Assembly: GCA_944472155.2 (NCBI GenBank)
Contig: OX235271.1
Span: forward strand, 107,025,256 to 107,089,255
Reading direction: 5' to 3'
From: Trichobilharzia szidati
Lineage: Eukaryota > Platyhelminthes > Trematoda > Strigeidida > Schistosomatidae
Length of the DNA: 64,000 nucleotides
The position numbers and the translations under genes are program-made. Below the pieces are notes generated by a model. That model was not told the origin of the DNA. It did no database searches and saw only the letters and a list, made by a program, of their open reading frames with translations. Of the stretch, positions 11,720 to 23,800 are shown piece after piece; positions within the stretch are counted from its first letter, which is position 1, and every line of letters begins with the position of its first letter.

Positions 11720-11860
11720 GAGGAAGCAAGACAGGTGTAAGGAGATGTTTCCACTGTAGGAAAGTTGAGGACGCATTGTAGGACTTTCTAGAAGTGAAAA
11801 CCTTATTAATTGCTGGCAGTGTAGACCTTCCGGACATACTACGTCCATATTCAGAGCAAA
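11720..11860 (+). pseudogene. decayed retroelement gag-type double CCHC zinc knuckle
   Basis: In one frame RRCFHCRKV gives the start of a CX2CX4H knuckle; in a shifted frame CWQCRPSGHTTS gives a second CX2CX4H motif about 20 codons on. Paired CCHC knuckles so spaced are typical of nucleocapsid regions of retrotransposon gag or LINE ORF1. The final Cys residues are lost, and a stop and frameshift lie between. No other gag or pol domain was recognised nearby, so the class of element is unknown. Confidence 0.45.
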
Positions 11861-12894
11861 CGTCGGCGGATGAGAGATGTTGCATTGTAGTGAGACAGTT
11901 TTCACAGAAATTTTATCTAGTCTTTATGTTTTTCCTAAGATTTTTGTTCCTCAGACCACTTACAGATTATTGACATGTGTGTTCTCATAGTATTATCTGG
12001 TGCCATAACTACCAGTAGTTAATATTATATGTACGTAACTTTCATGATACCTTTCGTGCTAGTAATGTTTTACACCTTAAAACAAGTGTAATCTTTGACA
12101 GCTGAAGTTATTACTCAATTAAGTCAGAAATGATTACATCTTTTATTCATTTGAATGCTTGGTTTACGCGGATAAATTATCGTGATCACTCAGCGACGTC
12201 TTAAGAAATAGTGTGTTGTGACTTTAATGTGCTTTAATTTTAGCAATATCGAGTCGTGATGAAATCTCTCATTTACTTAAATTCAGTGGGCTGCTGATGA
12301 AGTTACATTCGGGCGAAGAAATCCAAAATTCATTAACGAGTGTTTTGTGACCTTTCATCAAATAGATTGGTGTAATCAGTCGTAGGACTTGGTTCTACAT
12401 GCAACAATAGAGGAAAATGAGTCAACTAATTCACTAATAACCCTGGGAGAATTCTTCTTTTCAGTTTGTGATATCGAATAACTTTCGACGCGGGCGTTCA
12501 GTTTAATTTGGTTGAATTGAAAAATAATTTAAGCTTCATGCGACTTGAATACCGGACAGTTTCCGTGAAATAATGAAATACAGCGAATGAAGACTTTCAC
12601 TTCGTACTGTGCTCAGTCCATAAATATAAGTAAACTTATTTGCCTTGCACTGAGATAAAACTTTTGTCCTGATATTCTTGTGTTCTGTTTGTTATGCTTT
12701 CAGTGGAAGTACGGCATGCTAGAACCGCACTCCTTAGGGTATGGACCTGTAATTTTACGTAAGCCCAATTACCTACGAACAATATCGACTGATGCAGGTG
12801 ATAACTTACAATAACTTTATCAAGCCTAAACGTTTGCCTAATATTAAGCGATTATGTCCACTAGCTAAAGGTGAATCTGTAGGGATCAGTGATG

Positions 12895-12960
12895 ACAATA
12901 TAGTAAGGTACATGTTATTTCTACCTATGTAGGACACCAGTTGTGCAGGCGTGGATGAAA
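12895..12960 (-). repeat. end of dispersed (ATATT-tail) repeat, minus copy
   Basis: The reverse complement reads GCCTGCACAACTGGTGTCCT then ACATAGGTAG, the same end as the elements at 8345-8420 and 13818-13870. Confidence 0.5.
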
Positions 12961-13817
12961 AACCTAACCTTACGTATTCAAAATACAAGAATTAAAGGTA
13001 GGCACCGTGACAGAGTATGATTTCGTCTCAGATTAAGTGCATTCAAAAGTAGTGCACTACTATTATTACAGACAAAGCTTGATGTCAATCCATATGATTA
13101 AGATTCATCTTAACGTATAATCCAATTTGACCCTCATATGAGACAAATAAGTGAGTAAATGGAGCTGTAGCAATCGTAGCACTATTTCACTTGTATTGAG
13201 CTGTGTCACTGACTACTTTCTCAGGCCTCATTGATAATTCAAGCCTTCAACTCGTTATGATAAATCTATTTTCACTCAAAGAGAATAAGAAAATTATGGT
13301 AGACAGGATTTCAGGTGCATTCAGTACAAAATTATAGCAAGCAAATATCTGTTCAGAATAGTTTGTCATAATTATTTTGGGAGCGTTGAACTGCTGTGAC
13401 CAAGTTGATTAACGTTAACAGACTTCTGCAGATAAATGAGTCAAGTGCATTGTTGAATTCGTTGCAATTAGAAGAAAGTAATACAAAGTTAAACACTCTG
13501 TATTTGCGTACGTTTTATGCTAGAGATTTATTCTTCTTTCTTATTCTGTGATCACGACAGCATTCTTCCGTGGTTTTCATTACCACGCACATTATCGTTT
13601 TTGCCAAGTATGGCGCTAAGCGAATGACGACTTCGTGTTTTGGTGTCATTCTGAACTTCGAAAGGTGGTTCGCGAAGCTTCTTACCAACAACCATGGCAT
13701 TCCTACTGATTTGATGGGAATCTTAATGTCCTGTTCATTTTCACAAACTACCCCTTCAGGGATTATAGCATGCAGTGATTACACATAAGTACGCGTTTGA
13801 GCTTGAACATAACAAAG

Positions 13818-13875
13818 TCGCCTGTAGAACTGTGTCCTACATAGATAAGAACAAATATATATTATTATTAGGCTG
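13818..13875 (+). repeat. end of dispersed (ATATT-tail) repeat, plus copy
   Basis: GCCTGTAGAACTGTGTCCTA then CATAGATAAG and an ATATATTATTATTA tail, matching the insertion at 7981-8420. Confidence 0.5.
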
Positions 13876-13879
13876 TTTA

Positions 13880-16370
13880 ATAACAAATGGTCGAAAAGTC
13901 GAGTGGGAAGTGCAACTTTCATATCCCTCATAGTCACGAATAATCCCTCAATGGGCTCAGAATACCACAGTGATCCGAAAATGAGTGATTATTTAAACTG
14001 AAATAATATGTGTAACAGGTGCACTAGAGGTAAGGACGCAAATGCAAGCTACTTTATTATAGAAAGGTAATACTAGTTCAAGTTCTAACCTTGGCAACAG
14101 GTCCTCTGACTGGTATTTTATATGCCAAGACAAAATGTGAGGACATGTCCCTCCTAACAGCATCTGCGGCCAAAAATTAAAGTGCTCAAACGTGAGAAAC
14201 AATTCTAGGCAAACATTAGTCACAGGGCAGAGCAAAAGACGTAATGTTGCCAAATTCGTTCCGTAAGTTTGTTGTGGATTTCTGAAGTTTCAGTAAATAT
14301 TCCCTGCTGAGAGCTGTATTATCAGTCTGTTCCCCCACTAGATTAGACACCATAACTTGAGGTGTGCCTAGTGGTTGAAATGTAAGGTCTTCAGCAGAAC
14401 CGGGGATTTTAGATACTTGGGGAGTGTTTTTTGTCAATAGCTTACAGCGCTCACACGTTTGGTAGACCCAACAGTCGTAGAAACGAGAATTACTGCGATT
14501 ACTCAGAAAGTGCTAAATATGAGAGGGATAGTTTTGCATTGTCGAAGTGAGAAATACAAGCGGAGATGAATCAGAAAGTGTAAAGTTAGACTTTCCTTTG
14601 TCAATCTGCATGTGTCATATTCTCTTATGGTTCCAGTTGATAAGAATATATTTTAGAATATTTGGGGCAAAAAACTCCATAGGTGAAGGGTATTGTACGG
14701 AACGCAACTAATATCCACGAGAATATTGGAAAAATATTCATGTGGTAACACAGCACCTACAGCGCAAAAGCTTATTTCACTACCAGACGCTATTACTGCA
14801 CTTCAAAGCCTGTCTTATCTTCGTGTGAGCAAGATAAATACACCACTATATATTTGTCTGTTTATATTGGTACATTTTTAACAGCTAGCTATAATGTTCA
14901 GCCACTTTGTCCTTGGTAATTCGACCAAGGATAAACGTACCACTTAAGGTTTGTAACAGAATTTATTGTCATATTTCATACTCAGCATTCAGCTTCATTG
15001 AATGCGTGATTCGATTTGGAAAAACTTGTAATTTTGGCTTGGCTACTTGATTCAGTTCTACGAATTCGTGTTTTTGTAGCCCATTGTCCTTGTGCTTGGA
15101 ATTAGCATATTGTCACGAATTACTGAAGAGATTCTCACGAAATTAAATATGTGGGTCAGATTGTTTTATAAACCTGGTAACTCTGTGTGCCACGTAAGCC
15201 ATCTGGAAATTCCTACAGATGTCAAAAATTGTCATTTTTAGAGATGAATGAAAAGTCCGTTATTTAGTAATAAGCAGCTTACAAACGATAATTAAAGTCG
15301 GTTTCTGAGTGACTACATAGCTAGCATAGTTATAGTCCACCCATCAACCTAGTTGAGGTAAGGAAAGCGCTGACATGATTTCTAAAATTATCCGAACTCC
15401 CACTTGTAGTGATAATAAACCTAAACGAGTAGCTACACATGAAAGTGTCTAATGGACAATTGATTATTTCGTTTCAGGACACATTTGCAGTTCTAATCTT
15501 CTGTAAATTTATTCCGAACAGGTCAGTCAAGTAGGCGTGAGCCTGATAGTTCATACTCTTGGAATATTAGGGGGGTTCATAATATGATAGTAAACTGTCC
15601 GTAAGAAGAGGAGTCCAGGAATTGACCAAAACATTGAATTACATCTGTCACTCCAGCTGTACCACTTTCATTTCATTAGTCACTCTAGAATTAAAGTCAG
15701 GACGCGCATAATCGACAGCATAGCTTATGACCAGTATATTTGTTTCATCATCCAGGTGTTTCACCAAGGAATACTGTGATTGGCTTTAAGAGTTCACTTG
15801 GTTCTTCGTCCCTTCCAGCACTGTTCTTCATTTTCGCTGCGAGACAGGGGCATCAGCATGTATACTCATGGCACACTTCCTGCAAGACGAATGAACTCTG
15901 AATTAAGGAAACAGTAGATACTGACCTCTTGAAAAATAAATGCATGACTAACACAAATGACTAATACAAAGTTTAATTACGCGACCTACTTTTTCTTCTC
16001 TAACCAGAAAATACCTATTTTGTGAAATATCCGCTTAAGAAACCTGATCTTCCTAGTCGGTGAATTAAATTCAACCATTAACTACGTATCAAACCTCTGT
16101 GTGGCAAGTCCAGCTGTCTTGAACTACTGCAGAAGCTTCAGGTACTACATATGTAGCAGCATCTTCCTAACTCGTTCAGATGAACAAGATGTGCTGATCT
16201 ACCACGTGATTGATGTGAAGCAGACTAACCAAAAAGTACTAGGTAAAGCTGGAAACCTTTCCTCTTCCTTATCCTGTACTTTATCAATCTTTTTGTTCTT
16301 GTTCTGTTTGGCAGATACTGTTGCTATCTCTTATTCACATTTAAGCATAAGTTTTAGTAATCGTTAATAT
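13880..16370. other. stretch without recognised genes
   Basis: Short open frames only. The minus-strand frames at 13993-14437 and the plus-strand frame at 16101-16367 were read and match no family I know. Confidence 0.4.
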
Positions 16371-16461
16371 GGCGGTTGAAAGTGGTCTTTAAAAAGCACT
16401 CAAACACCACATTCTGTAGTCACAAAGGCTTCCACCAGAGGAGGCGATAACCCATCACATA

Positions 16462-17537
16462 GTGATTCTAAAGACCCGTGAACATCCCGCCTGTCGTGAT
16501 ATTGCGCCCACATTGCCACAGTCTAGCACTGAAACAGAACAGGCAATACCAGGTGGACATGATACTACACCTGTATCCATTGGAAGCCAGTGTGTGACAC
16601 ACAGCAAAACAAAAAGGAACTCTCAGGACGTCGTAAGATATCGAAAGCGCCACCTAGAAAATGAGATGAATGCCAGGCCTGCGATGTCGTCGTTTCTAAA
16701 ACCGATTTAGCATTTGAATGCAATTTCGGAAGACAATGGGTACACTACCATTGTGATAAAGGAGTGCCAAACCATATTATGAGTTTATGCGAAATAACCT
16801 GTGCCCATAGTTCTAGTATATTTCCCTACTTTGTCGCCCTGGCACAGTCTCACACAGCGTGGTTGAGGATAGCAGAAACAGCGCACCACTTTCGTGTCTC
16901 GACACAGTCTCATGCAGCTCTCCACCTGCTAACAACACGCTACCAAAACTTGGCAAAACAGTGAGAAAAATACTACAGCCCAACCAACAGGAAATACATT
17001 CTTCCTAAGATGAAGACTCCCAAGGTTACACCCAGAACATCGGGGGATGATGGAATTGTCAAAGCGCCACTGGCATCCACTAGCAAGCATGGAGACATAA
17101 CAAAGACCAGTCAGAACCTGATGAAATCTAAAGTGACCGACCCTACAAAGGAGGACAAGCAGCAAAAGACCAAGCCCAAATCTGAGGTTAGTCGATTGAA
17201 TCCACTTATCCTGTTGACTGTACATGTGTGCAGCGATAGATTGTTGGAGCAAAAGGCTCTGTCTGATCAGCATCAGTGGTCCAATTTGTGTAATAAACTA
17301 GGTCTGAACATCAATTCAGCGAAATTCTGCAGTTTGTGCAGTGGGGCCCGGGCACCTCCGGGTAAGCCACCTTCATTAAGGGTTACAGTGGGCCCTGCCG
17401 AAGAGGCTGAAAGAATACTGTTATTGGCTCAGCTACTAGCTATCGACAGGAGTTGCAGATTAAGAGCGAGATATGACAGGCCATGGGCTAACAGGCAAAT
17501 GGAAAGGGAGTCACTGGAACTGATGCCTTCTACCTGA
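16462..17537 (+). pseudogene. CR1-like ORF1 remnant with PHD-type zinc finger
   Basis: Near 16677-16770 one frame reads CDVVVSKTDLAFECNFGRQW and then VHYHCDKGV. The Cys, Trp-Val-His and Cys spacing is that of a PHD finger with some Cys lost. Farther on, 17010-17537 is a basic, Lys/Ser/Thr-rich region, then FCSLCSGARAPP and a C-terminal block RVTVGPAEEAERILLLAQLL resembling the RNA-binding end of CR1 ORF1. PHD fingers are known in ORF1 of some CR1-like elements. ORF1 proteins of this type bind element RNA. Confidence 0.6.
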
Positions 17538-17969
17538 ATGGTCATACACAGTGTTCCGGCGCTGGAAACTTCCACTGCTTGTGAAAAACACATGCATGAC
17601 ATACAACAATGGAGATGGCCGTCATCTCAGATTGCCCTTGGTGCTTCTGGAGTAATGTCGACTTTCTGACTACCTCGCCCAGCTCATCTCACACTGACTA
17701 GCTCCTCAAGGCTGTTGTGTGTCAAATTCAACTCTCAGAAACAGTTGGATCTGGTACTTCAACGGTGGTACGATGCCAAGGGTAAATTGGGTGGACACAT
17801 TCGATGCTGCGAAAGCAGACCTCGAACCATAAGGAGGCATCAAACTGAGGCCTTAATACGTCCTCAAGCCTCAGTGACACTAGGGCGATGCGGTGCTGAG
17901 AATGACAGTCAGTGTCACTCAAGAGTCCTACCCGAATCCGAGGAAAAGTCGACAATCGGTCGGTTCCGT

Positions 17970-18640
17970 CGATTGTGAGGTTATGAGACTTACTGTCAGC
18001 TGCCTTTATAGCAATGTCATAGGGTTGAGTGGGAAAGTAGGTGAGCTCAGAAACCTCCAGTCAAACCTAGACCTTAAAAGAATAATCCTCACTGAGACCT
18101 GTCTAACCTTCACTATCGCCGGCAACGAAATCAGAATAAGTGATTCGGTTCTGGTCTGGAGATACAGGGATAACTAGGAAGGGGAGGGAGTTGCCATACG
18201 CTTTGACAAGCAACTTAAATGTGTACGTGCAATGGACCCACCACTTACTGAACTCCCAGGCTCCATATGTTGTCATCTCACCGTAGGCCACACCAAGCAT
18301 TTACGGGTGGCATCTACCGATCGCCCACCTGTGGGGCAGAGCACAACCAGCTACTGCTCAACACTATCACAAGGATACGGGACTAGGGCTATGACCAAAT
18401 CACCACAGCTGGAGATTTCAATGTCCCATCAGTGAACCTTGTCTTGGGATACGCTCAGGGAAAATTGGGTCGAAATCTGCTACAAAGCATTAGAAATACG
18501 GGACTGGCTGAGGATGTTGGAGACGGCAATAGATGGGGCCCTGGTGAAAAGCAATCGAAACTACATTATATTGAAATTAGTGACCAGCTACTCTTTGAGA
18601 TGTCCAGATCATGACTCCTCTAGGAATTAGTGACCATGCA
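17970..18640 (+). pseudogene. CR1-like ORF2 endonuclease remnant
   Basis: Fragments of an apurinic/apyrimidinic-type endonuclease: CLYSNVIGLSGKVGELRN (N-terminal strand), then LTETCLTFTI (catalytic TET). Further on come VASTDRPPVG (normally a Y-R-P-P block) and a GDFN-like TAGDFNVP in another frame. Several stops and frame changes. Confidence 0.7.
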
Positions 18641-19479
18641 ATCATATGATTCGATGTTGTTCTCCGTGAGCACCTGTAGTGGGACGCTACGCGACCATGT
18701 CTGTGCTATAACAAGGCGGACTATGCTGAAATGCGGAGGCTTTTGTCCGACGCAGAATGGCCCTTAGCATGGGATAAGTTATCTGTGGACGAACATTGGG
18801 AAAGTGGTGACAGAGATCATTCACACAGCGATTTCAGATACCTTACCTTTAGTCACAACACAGACAAAAATGGTCCTGATGGCTGAAGAGAGGTAGGCAA
18901 CATATTCTGCAAACAAAGCAGAGGGCTTGGTTTACGTGGCGAGCATCCAAAAGTCAGGCCGGCCACGACGCATACCTAGAACTTAGGAACCGGTGCAACG
19001 TGAGAGTCAGGAGCGACAATGGGTCATTTCAGGCTATCCTTGCGAAAAACTCCTGGCGAACCAACCATGGGGCATGCGCCTTAGTAGATCCAAACAGTCA
19101 ATACCTCGCTAGTCTGGAGATGGCTGAAACATTCAGTTTAGCCTTCGCCAAACAGTTAAACAGCAATGTGGGTATTACTGGTACGGACCAAAATGGCACC
19201 ACTACTATTTCACCGCAGGAAGACCTAGTGGCTACTCCCCAAATAAACCCGACAGTAGTACTAGGGAAGCTACAGATACTCATATCTGGAAAGTTCCAGA
19301 TTGTGACAACACCAGGCCACCTGTTCTGAAACTGCGCCGAAGCTCTCCACAGGATCTAATGCGACTTGTTCCAACACTCGATGGACTTCGAGGAAGCTGC
19401 CAAGGAAGTAGAAAAGATCAATCCTTTCTCCGATCTTCAAGGGTGGGGATAGGAAAAACGCCACTAGTTATATACCAGT

Positions 19480-20640
19480 AGCCCTGCTCCCAGTAGTATC
19501 AAAAAGTACTGGAAAGTATTATTGATGATCACCCCGGGAGCACCTCGACAGAACTAGTAGACTCCATGAAGCCCAACACAGTTTCAGGAAAGGCATATCC
19601 CGCGTAACAAACCTACTATCCGCTCGAGACGATTGAACATCATTCTGGGATATGAATGTTCCAGTCCATGTGGTCTTCCTAGACTTTGAGAAGGCATTTG
19701 ACACAGTTCACCATGACCCTCTCCTACACAAAATAAGCCAGGCAGGTATAGGTTAAAGGACTACCTAGCTGAAAGGCAATTTTGCAATAAGGTCAATCGA
19801 GTCCGATCATCTTGGCATAACTCGTCACCAGGAGTGTCGCAGGGTTCTATCCTAGGACCACTGATGTTTTTGATTTTTATCAGTGATCTACCATGCCGTC
19901 TAAGCTGCCCGACTGTTCTATACGCTGACGACATAAAGATATGGAGGGCGATATAGTGCCCGGAGGACTCAGATAGGCTACAGGAAGAACTAAACCTTCT
20001 GGAAGACTGGGCGGTGGCCAGTGTCATGACCTTCAACCTAAAAAAGTGCGAAGTAGACTGCAGAATGCAAGTTACACCCTGTGCAATGAAAGCTTGTCCT
20101 GCACAACGTCGAAACGCGACTTAGGTCTAGTCTTAACGGAGAAAATGGACACAAGCGTAAATTACACGGGGGAGGTAGCGAGGGCATATGCAGTCAAGCA
20201 CTTTACACACAGACAGTTAGGTGCACTCACTCCTGAGCTCTTTCTTGAAGTGCATAATATTATTGCACCCCCAATGCTTAGAAGAGACGCTAACCTCTTG
20301 GAAAGAGTCCAACGACGGACAACAAAAGGAGTGGTTGGTCTCCGAAATAAACCATATGATGAAAGGCTGAAGAAATTAGGCCTATTCACACTTAGCTACC
20401 GTCGTCTTAGGGGGGATTTAATTACTGCCTACAAAATAACAAGTGACCAGAACCACCCAAACAAAGGTGTTCTGCCATTGAGTAGGTATAGGCTCCCTCG
20501 TGGAAATCCTAGAAGGATAGCTCATCAGAGGGCAAGGACCCGGGTGCGCTCCCACTTCTTTTCCCTGCGTGTTTGCCGTCCCGGAATTCCTTACCGGCAG
20601 ATGTAGCTATGGCACCGTCTGTGGACGCCTTTAAGTGAAG
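19480..20640 (+). pseudogene. CR1-like ORF2 reverse transcriptase remnant
   Basis: In order: VVFLDFEKAFDTVHHDPLL (palm motif), GVSQGSILGPLMFLIFISDL (QG-LGP motif) and TVLYADDIKIW with catalytic YADD. Then a long open piece at 20046-20606 gives the C-terminal region: LERVQRRTTKGVVGLRN, YDERLKKLGLFTLSYRRLRG and a final HFFSLRVCRPG block typical of CR1/Jockey-group ends. Frameshifts separate the blocks. Confidence 0.82.
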
Positions 20641-20807
20641 GCTGGACAACCATGCAGCGACACAAGGACTGCATCCAAATGGCCTATCCCCTTAAAATCG
20701 CATACACCATTCAAGGGTAGACAATTAAACTTGTCGTTTTACTTCTTTACATTCTCTTCCGTCTTACTCTCCTGACAGCTTTAACTACACCTATTATTAT
20801 TATCATT

Positions 20808-20835
20808 ATTACCGGTATATATATATATATACATT
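20808..20835. repeat. (TA)n microsatellite at the 3' end of the CR1-like element
   Basis: GGTATATATATATATATATA directly follows the ATT-rich end of the element and may be its slipped tail. Confidence 0.7.
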
Positions 20836-23800
20836 ATTCATGTTACTCTTCAAATTTAATCAGCTGACTGTTGTTACGTTTTCTTATTCTTTTTCTGTCT
20901 GTTAGTCTGAATAACTTCACTAATTATATCTATTATTATTATCTCTTTTCTTTTGACAACGATACCGGAGGACTAACTGGTGAAAGGATCAACTCCATTC
21001 ACAGTAGTAACAGTCTTAACACACCTAATACTACAAACCAAATATAATTAATCCCTGCACTACTCCTTTTGGAGTCAACCAAAGCTACGACAATCGAGTA
21101 GCCGGACGAGCTACGCAGAAGTTTACCGAAGATCAGGAACCTATACCTCACAATCAAGAGGCGAGCACAAAGAAATCAAATTGGTTTATACTAGCTCGTA
21201 AAAACGATATTGGATATTGGAAATTTCGAAGCGACTTTTCAATTTAATTAGGTGATACCGTTAAAAGGTATACAATAGGTAATTTGAGGTCTTTTCTGGG
21301 TCCAAGAAAATAAATAAACATGAATAAATAAATAAAATAATGCTGCATTTCTCGGGAATAAAATAAGAAAATCAACTACGCTGAAATTACGTAGACATTA
21401 GGGAAATTTCAGCGAATCTGAATAGTTTAAAAGTAATACCCTCGTTTTTACTGATGTTAGCTGGTTTGAAAGTTATTTTTTCTACTTTTGCCTTCATTTC
21501 ATTAGTATTTCCCCATTTATTTGCTATTTTCCACTACGCTTTCCTCTGTGGTTCATTCAAATTTACGATCGATTATAACGAAGTTTCGTTGCAAACTAAA
21601 CCTCTTAAAATCTTGTGAAGTGTTATTGACCTATCAGTTGAGTGATAAAAACTAGGGAGAATTTTCTTCAAAAATTGGATATTGAAATTAAATGGGATTA
21701 GTAGGAGAACGAAGGCGAATGGTTCATTGAAAAATATGGACATATTTATATATTGTAACATGCTTTTTGGGTGTTTTATTGACATCTTATTCGACTATCC
21801 ACTTGTCGTACATTCTTCTCATTTTCTTATGGTCATTATTTTACAGAGCAGAAAGAAACTGAATTAGTTCTAAATGACATAACTCACGCTGTTTTTCATC
21901 TTCTCCCATTAGTAGAGTTTTGATTTTTACTCAACAGACATGAGTATGTAATCACAAAAAGAAAAGTAATTGACAATACCTCTGGAAATAGAATAAAATA
22001 TTTTGCTGCTTTTTTCCTTCATAAATTGGTTCGTAATAAAAATCCACCCAGATTCGGAAATAATCATCAAAGTAGTTGTAGCTAACGTCTGAATCAGTAG
22101 TCAAATGTAAATGCGCATGAGCTACCTGTCACCTAATGCAAAGATGATAGATGTGTCTGCTTACACCTCTTTCTTGCAATATTGTGATCCATTTCTTTAT
22201 TATTTTTCTTCCCATTTCTTTTTACTAGTCCATTGTTAGTCGCTGCACAAGGTGAAGATGTAAGACAGTGGGAAAATTTTAGATGAAATTTAGGAGTCTC
22301 AGTAAATTAGATCAAATGTAATAAGTCTTTTAATAAATTTTGGTAGCTTTTGCGTTATCTTTGATTCGTTTTATTTGATCAGATTTACTGCATATATGGT
22401 ACCGCACTACGTCAAAGATTGACTACTGTATCTTACAAATTCTTATAGGTCTTTATTCTCTTCCCCTATTAAATTGTCTTGTTCTAGGTAACTTTACCTA
22501 TTCTCGTTAGTTCATAAATACACGGTTTCTGCGCAAATACATAACTTCGACTTCCTCGGCACTCACACATATAAGCGTTGTAATTTTCTCCAGCACTTCT
22601 CCGACTAATTATATTACGAACTTAGAATATATAACGCATAGTAAACAAAGTAAAATAATCTTCCACATTAAAAGAAGGAATTGTATATCAGAAACAAAAG
22701 GCTAAATTAGACCACCACTTAAGGCATGTAAGCTTATTCATTTCTTTGACGTAAATTAGTAAGTGGTTGGATGAGGGAAAAGGAATATGTTTGGTAAATG
22801 AATCTTGAAGACTAAAATTCATATTTTTTATAATGAATTTCTAAGAAACCTGAAAAACTATTCCTTTTGTAGCAGGATGGTTGAATGTTTACCTTAATAG
22901 AATATAATAAAACGGACGCTTACCGAAGTCACTTCTTGTAAAGGTAACAATTGCAATCCTTCATCAAAGGATTAAAAACTGCATTTTCGTGGATGTAACA
23001 ACAGCACGGTAAAACCACTACATTCACGTGTTTGAAAGCTTTAATGAGTGAGAGGGGCTCACCTTTATATTCCATGAGTATGTTCCAAAATGTTTTAATC
23101 TGCGGATATTTTCAGGGTGGGAGTTTATGCATTACACCTCACTTTACTTGTATTTCTATACCTAGGGCCTTCAGACTTCATAAGACATATAAATAACAAG
23201 TTAGTAGCCAAAAATCAGAATCACACAGAGATATCTATGTCAACAAAGCAAACAAATGAACTTATTAGCTAGTTACAGTTCTGCACAGCAATGTCCTAAA
23301 GTAGACAAATTCTAAACTGAAAACCTTCATCTATACGGGTGTCTTAAAGTCAAGAATGTTGGTTGTAAATAGTATTCTCGATACAAACATAAACTTCCCG
23401 CTTTCGAAAGCTGTTTGCTGTCACTCACCTGTTCATTCCATGCGAATATCCTAAGCTATTATCAGCTACCGGCAAAAGGTGAAGAGAAATTTCAATGTTA
23501 AAACTCTCTTAATAGGTACAACAGCTTCTTTGAACGGGTAGATGTGATTAAAATAGGATAATGAACTATTCGGAATTACCAAGCAGATAGTTGAAAATGA
23601 AAGGTAAATGGAAAACATGAATGAAGGAACCTGGTGAATCAAAGCAAAGGCGGCAGAGAAAATAGGTAGCTAAACGCGAGAAAATAAACACATTTGCACT
23701 GAGTACTGTCATAATTTAAAAGTAAGTTCTAGCGCTAATGCGTAGAATCCAGTTTGTCAGGCCTTATGTCTATAAATCGACTTATTAACATGAGAGAGAA

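Larger units (their letters stand above)
16371..20835 (+). mobile_element. decayed CR1-like non-LTR retrotransposon with PHD-finger ORF1
   Basis: Traces of both ORFs lie in order on the plus strand. ORF1 covers about 16450-17537; ORF2 starts near 17970 with the endonuclease and runs through the reverse transcriptase to about 20640. The element ends near 20790-20835 in short ATT and TA repeats, as CR1-type 3' ends often do. Many stops and frameshifts make it inactive. At over 4 kb it is the longest single element in the window. Confidence 0.82.

Noticed and set aside
16101..16367. Plus-strand open frame with a hydrophobic stretch
   Set aside because: No family resemblance and no supporting splice structure; it lies next to the CR1-like element.
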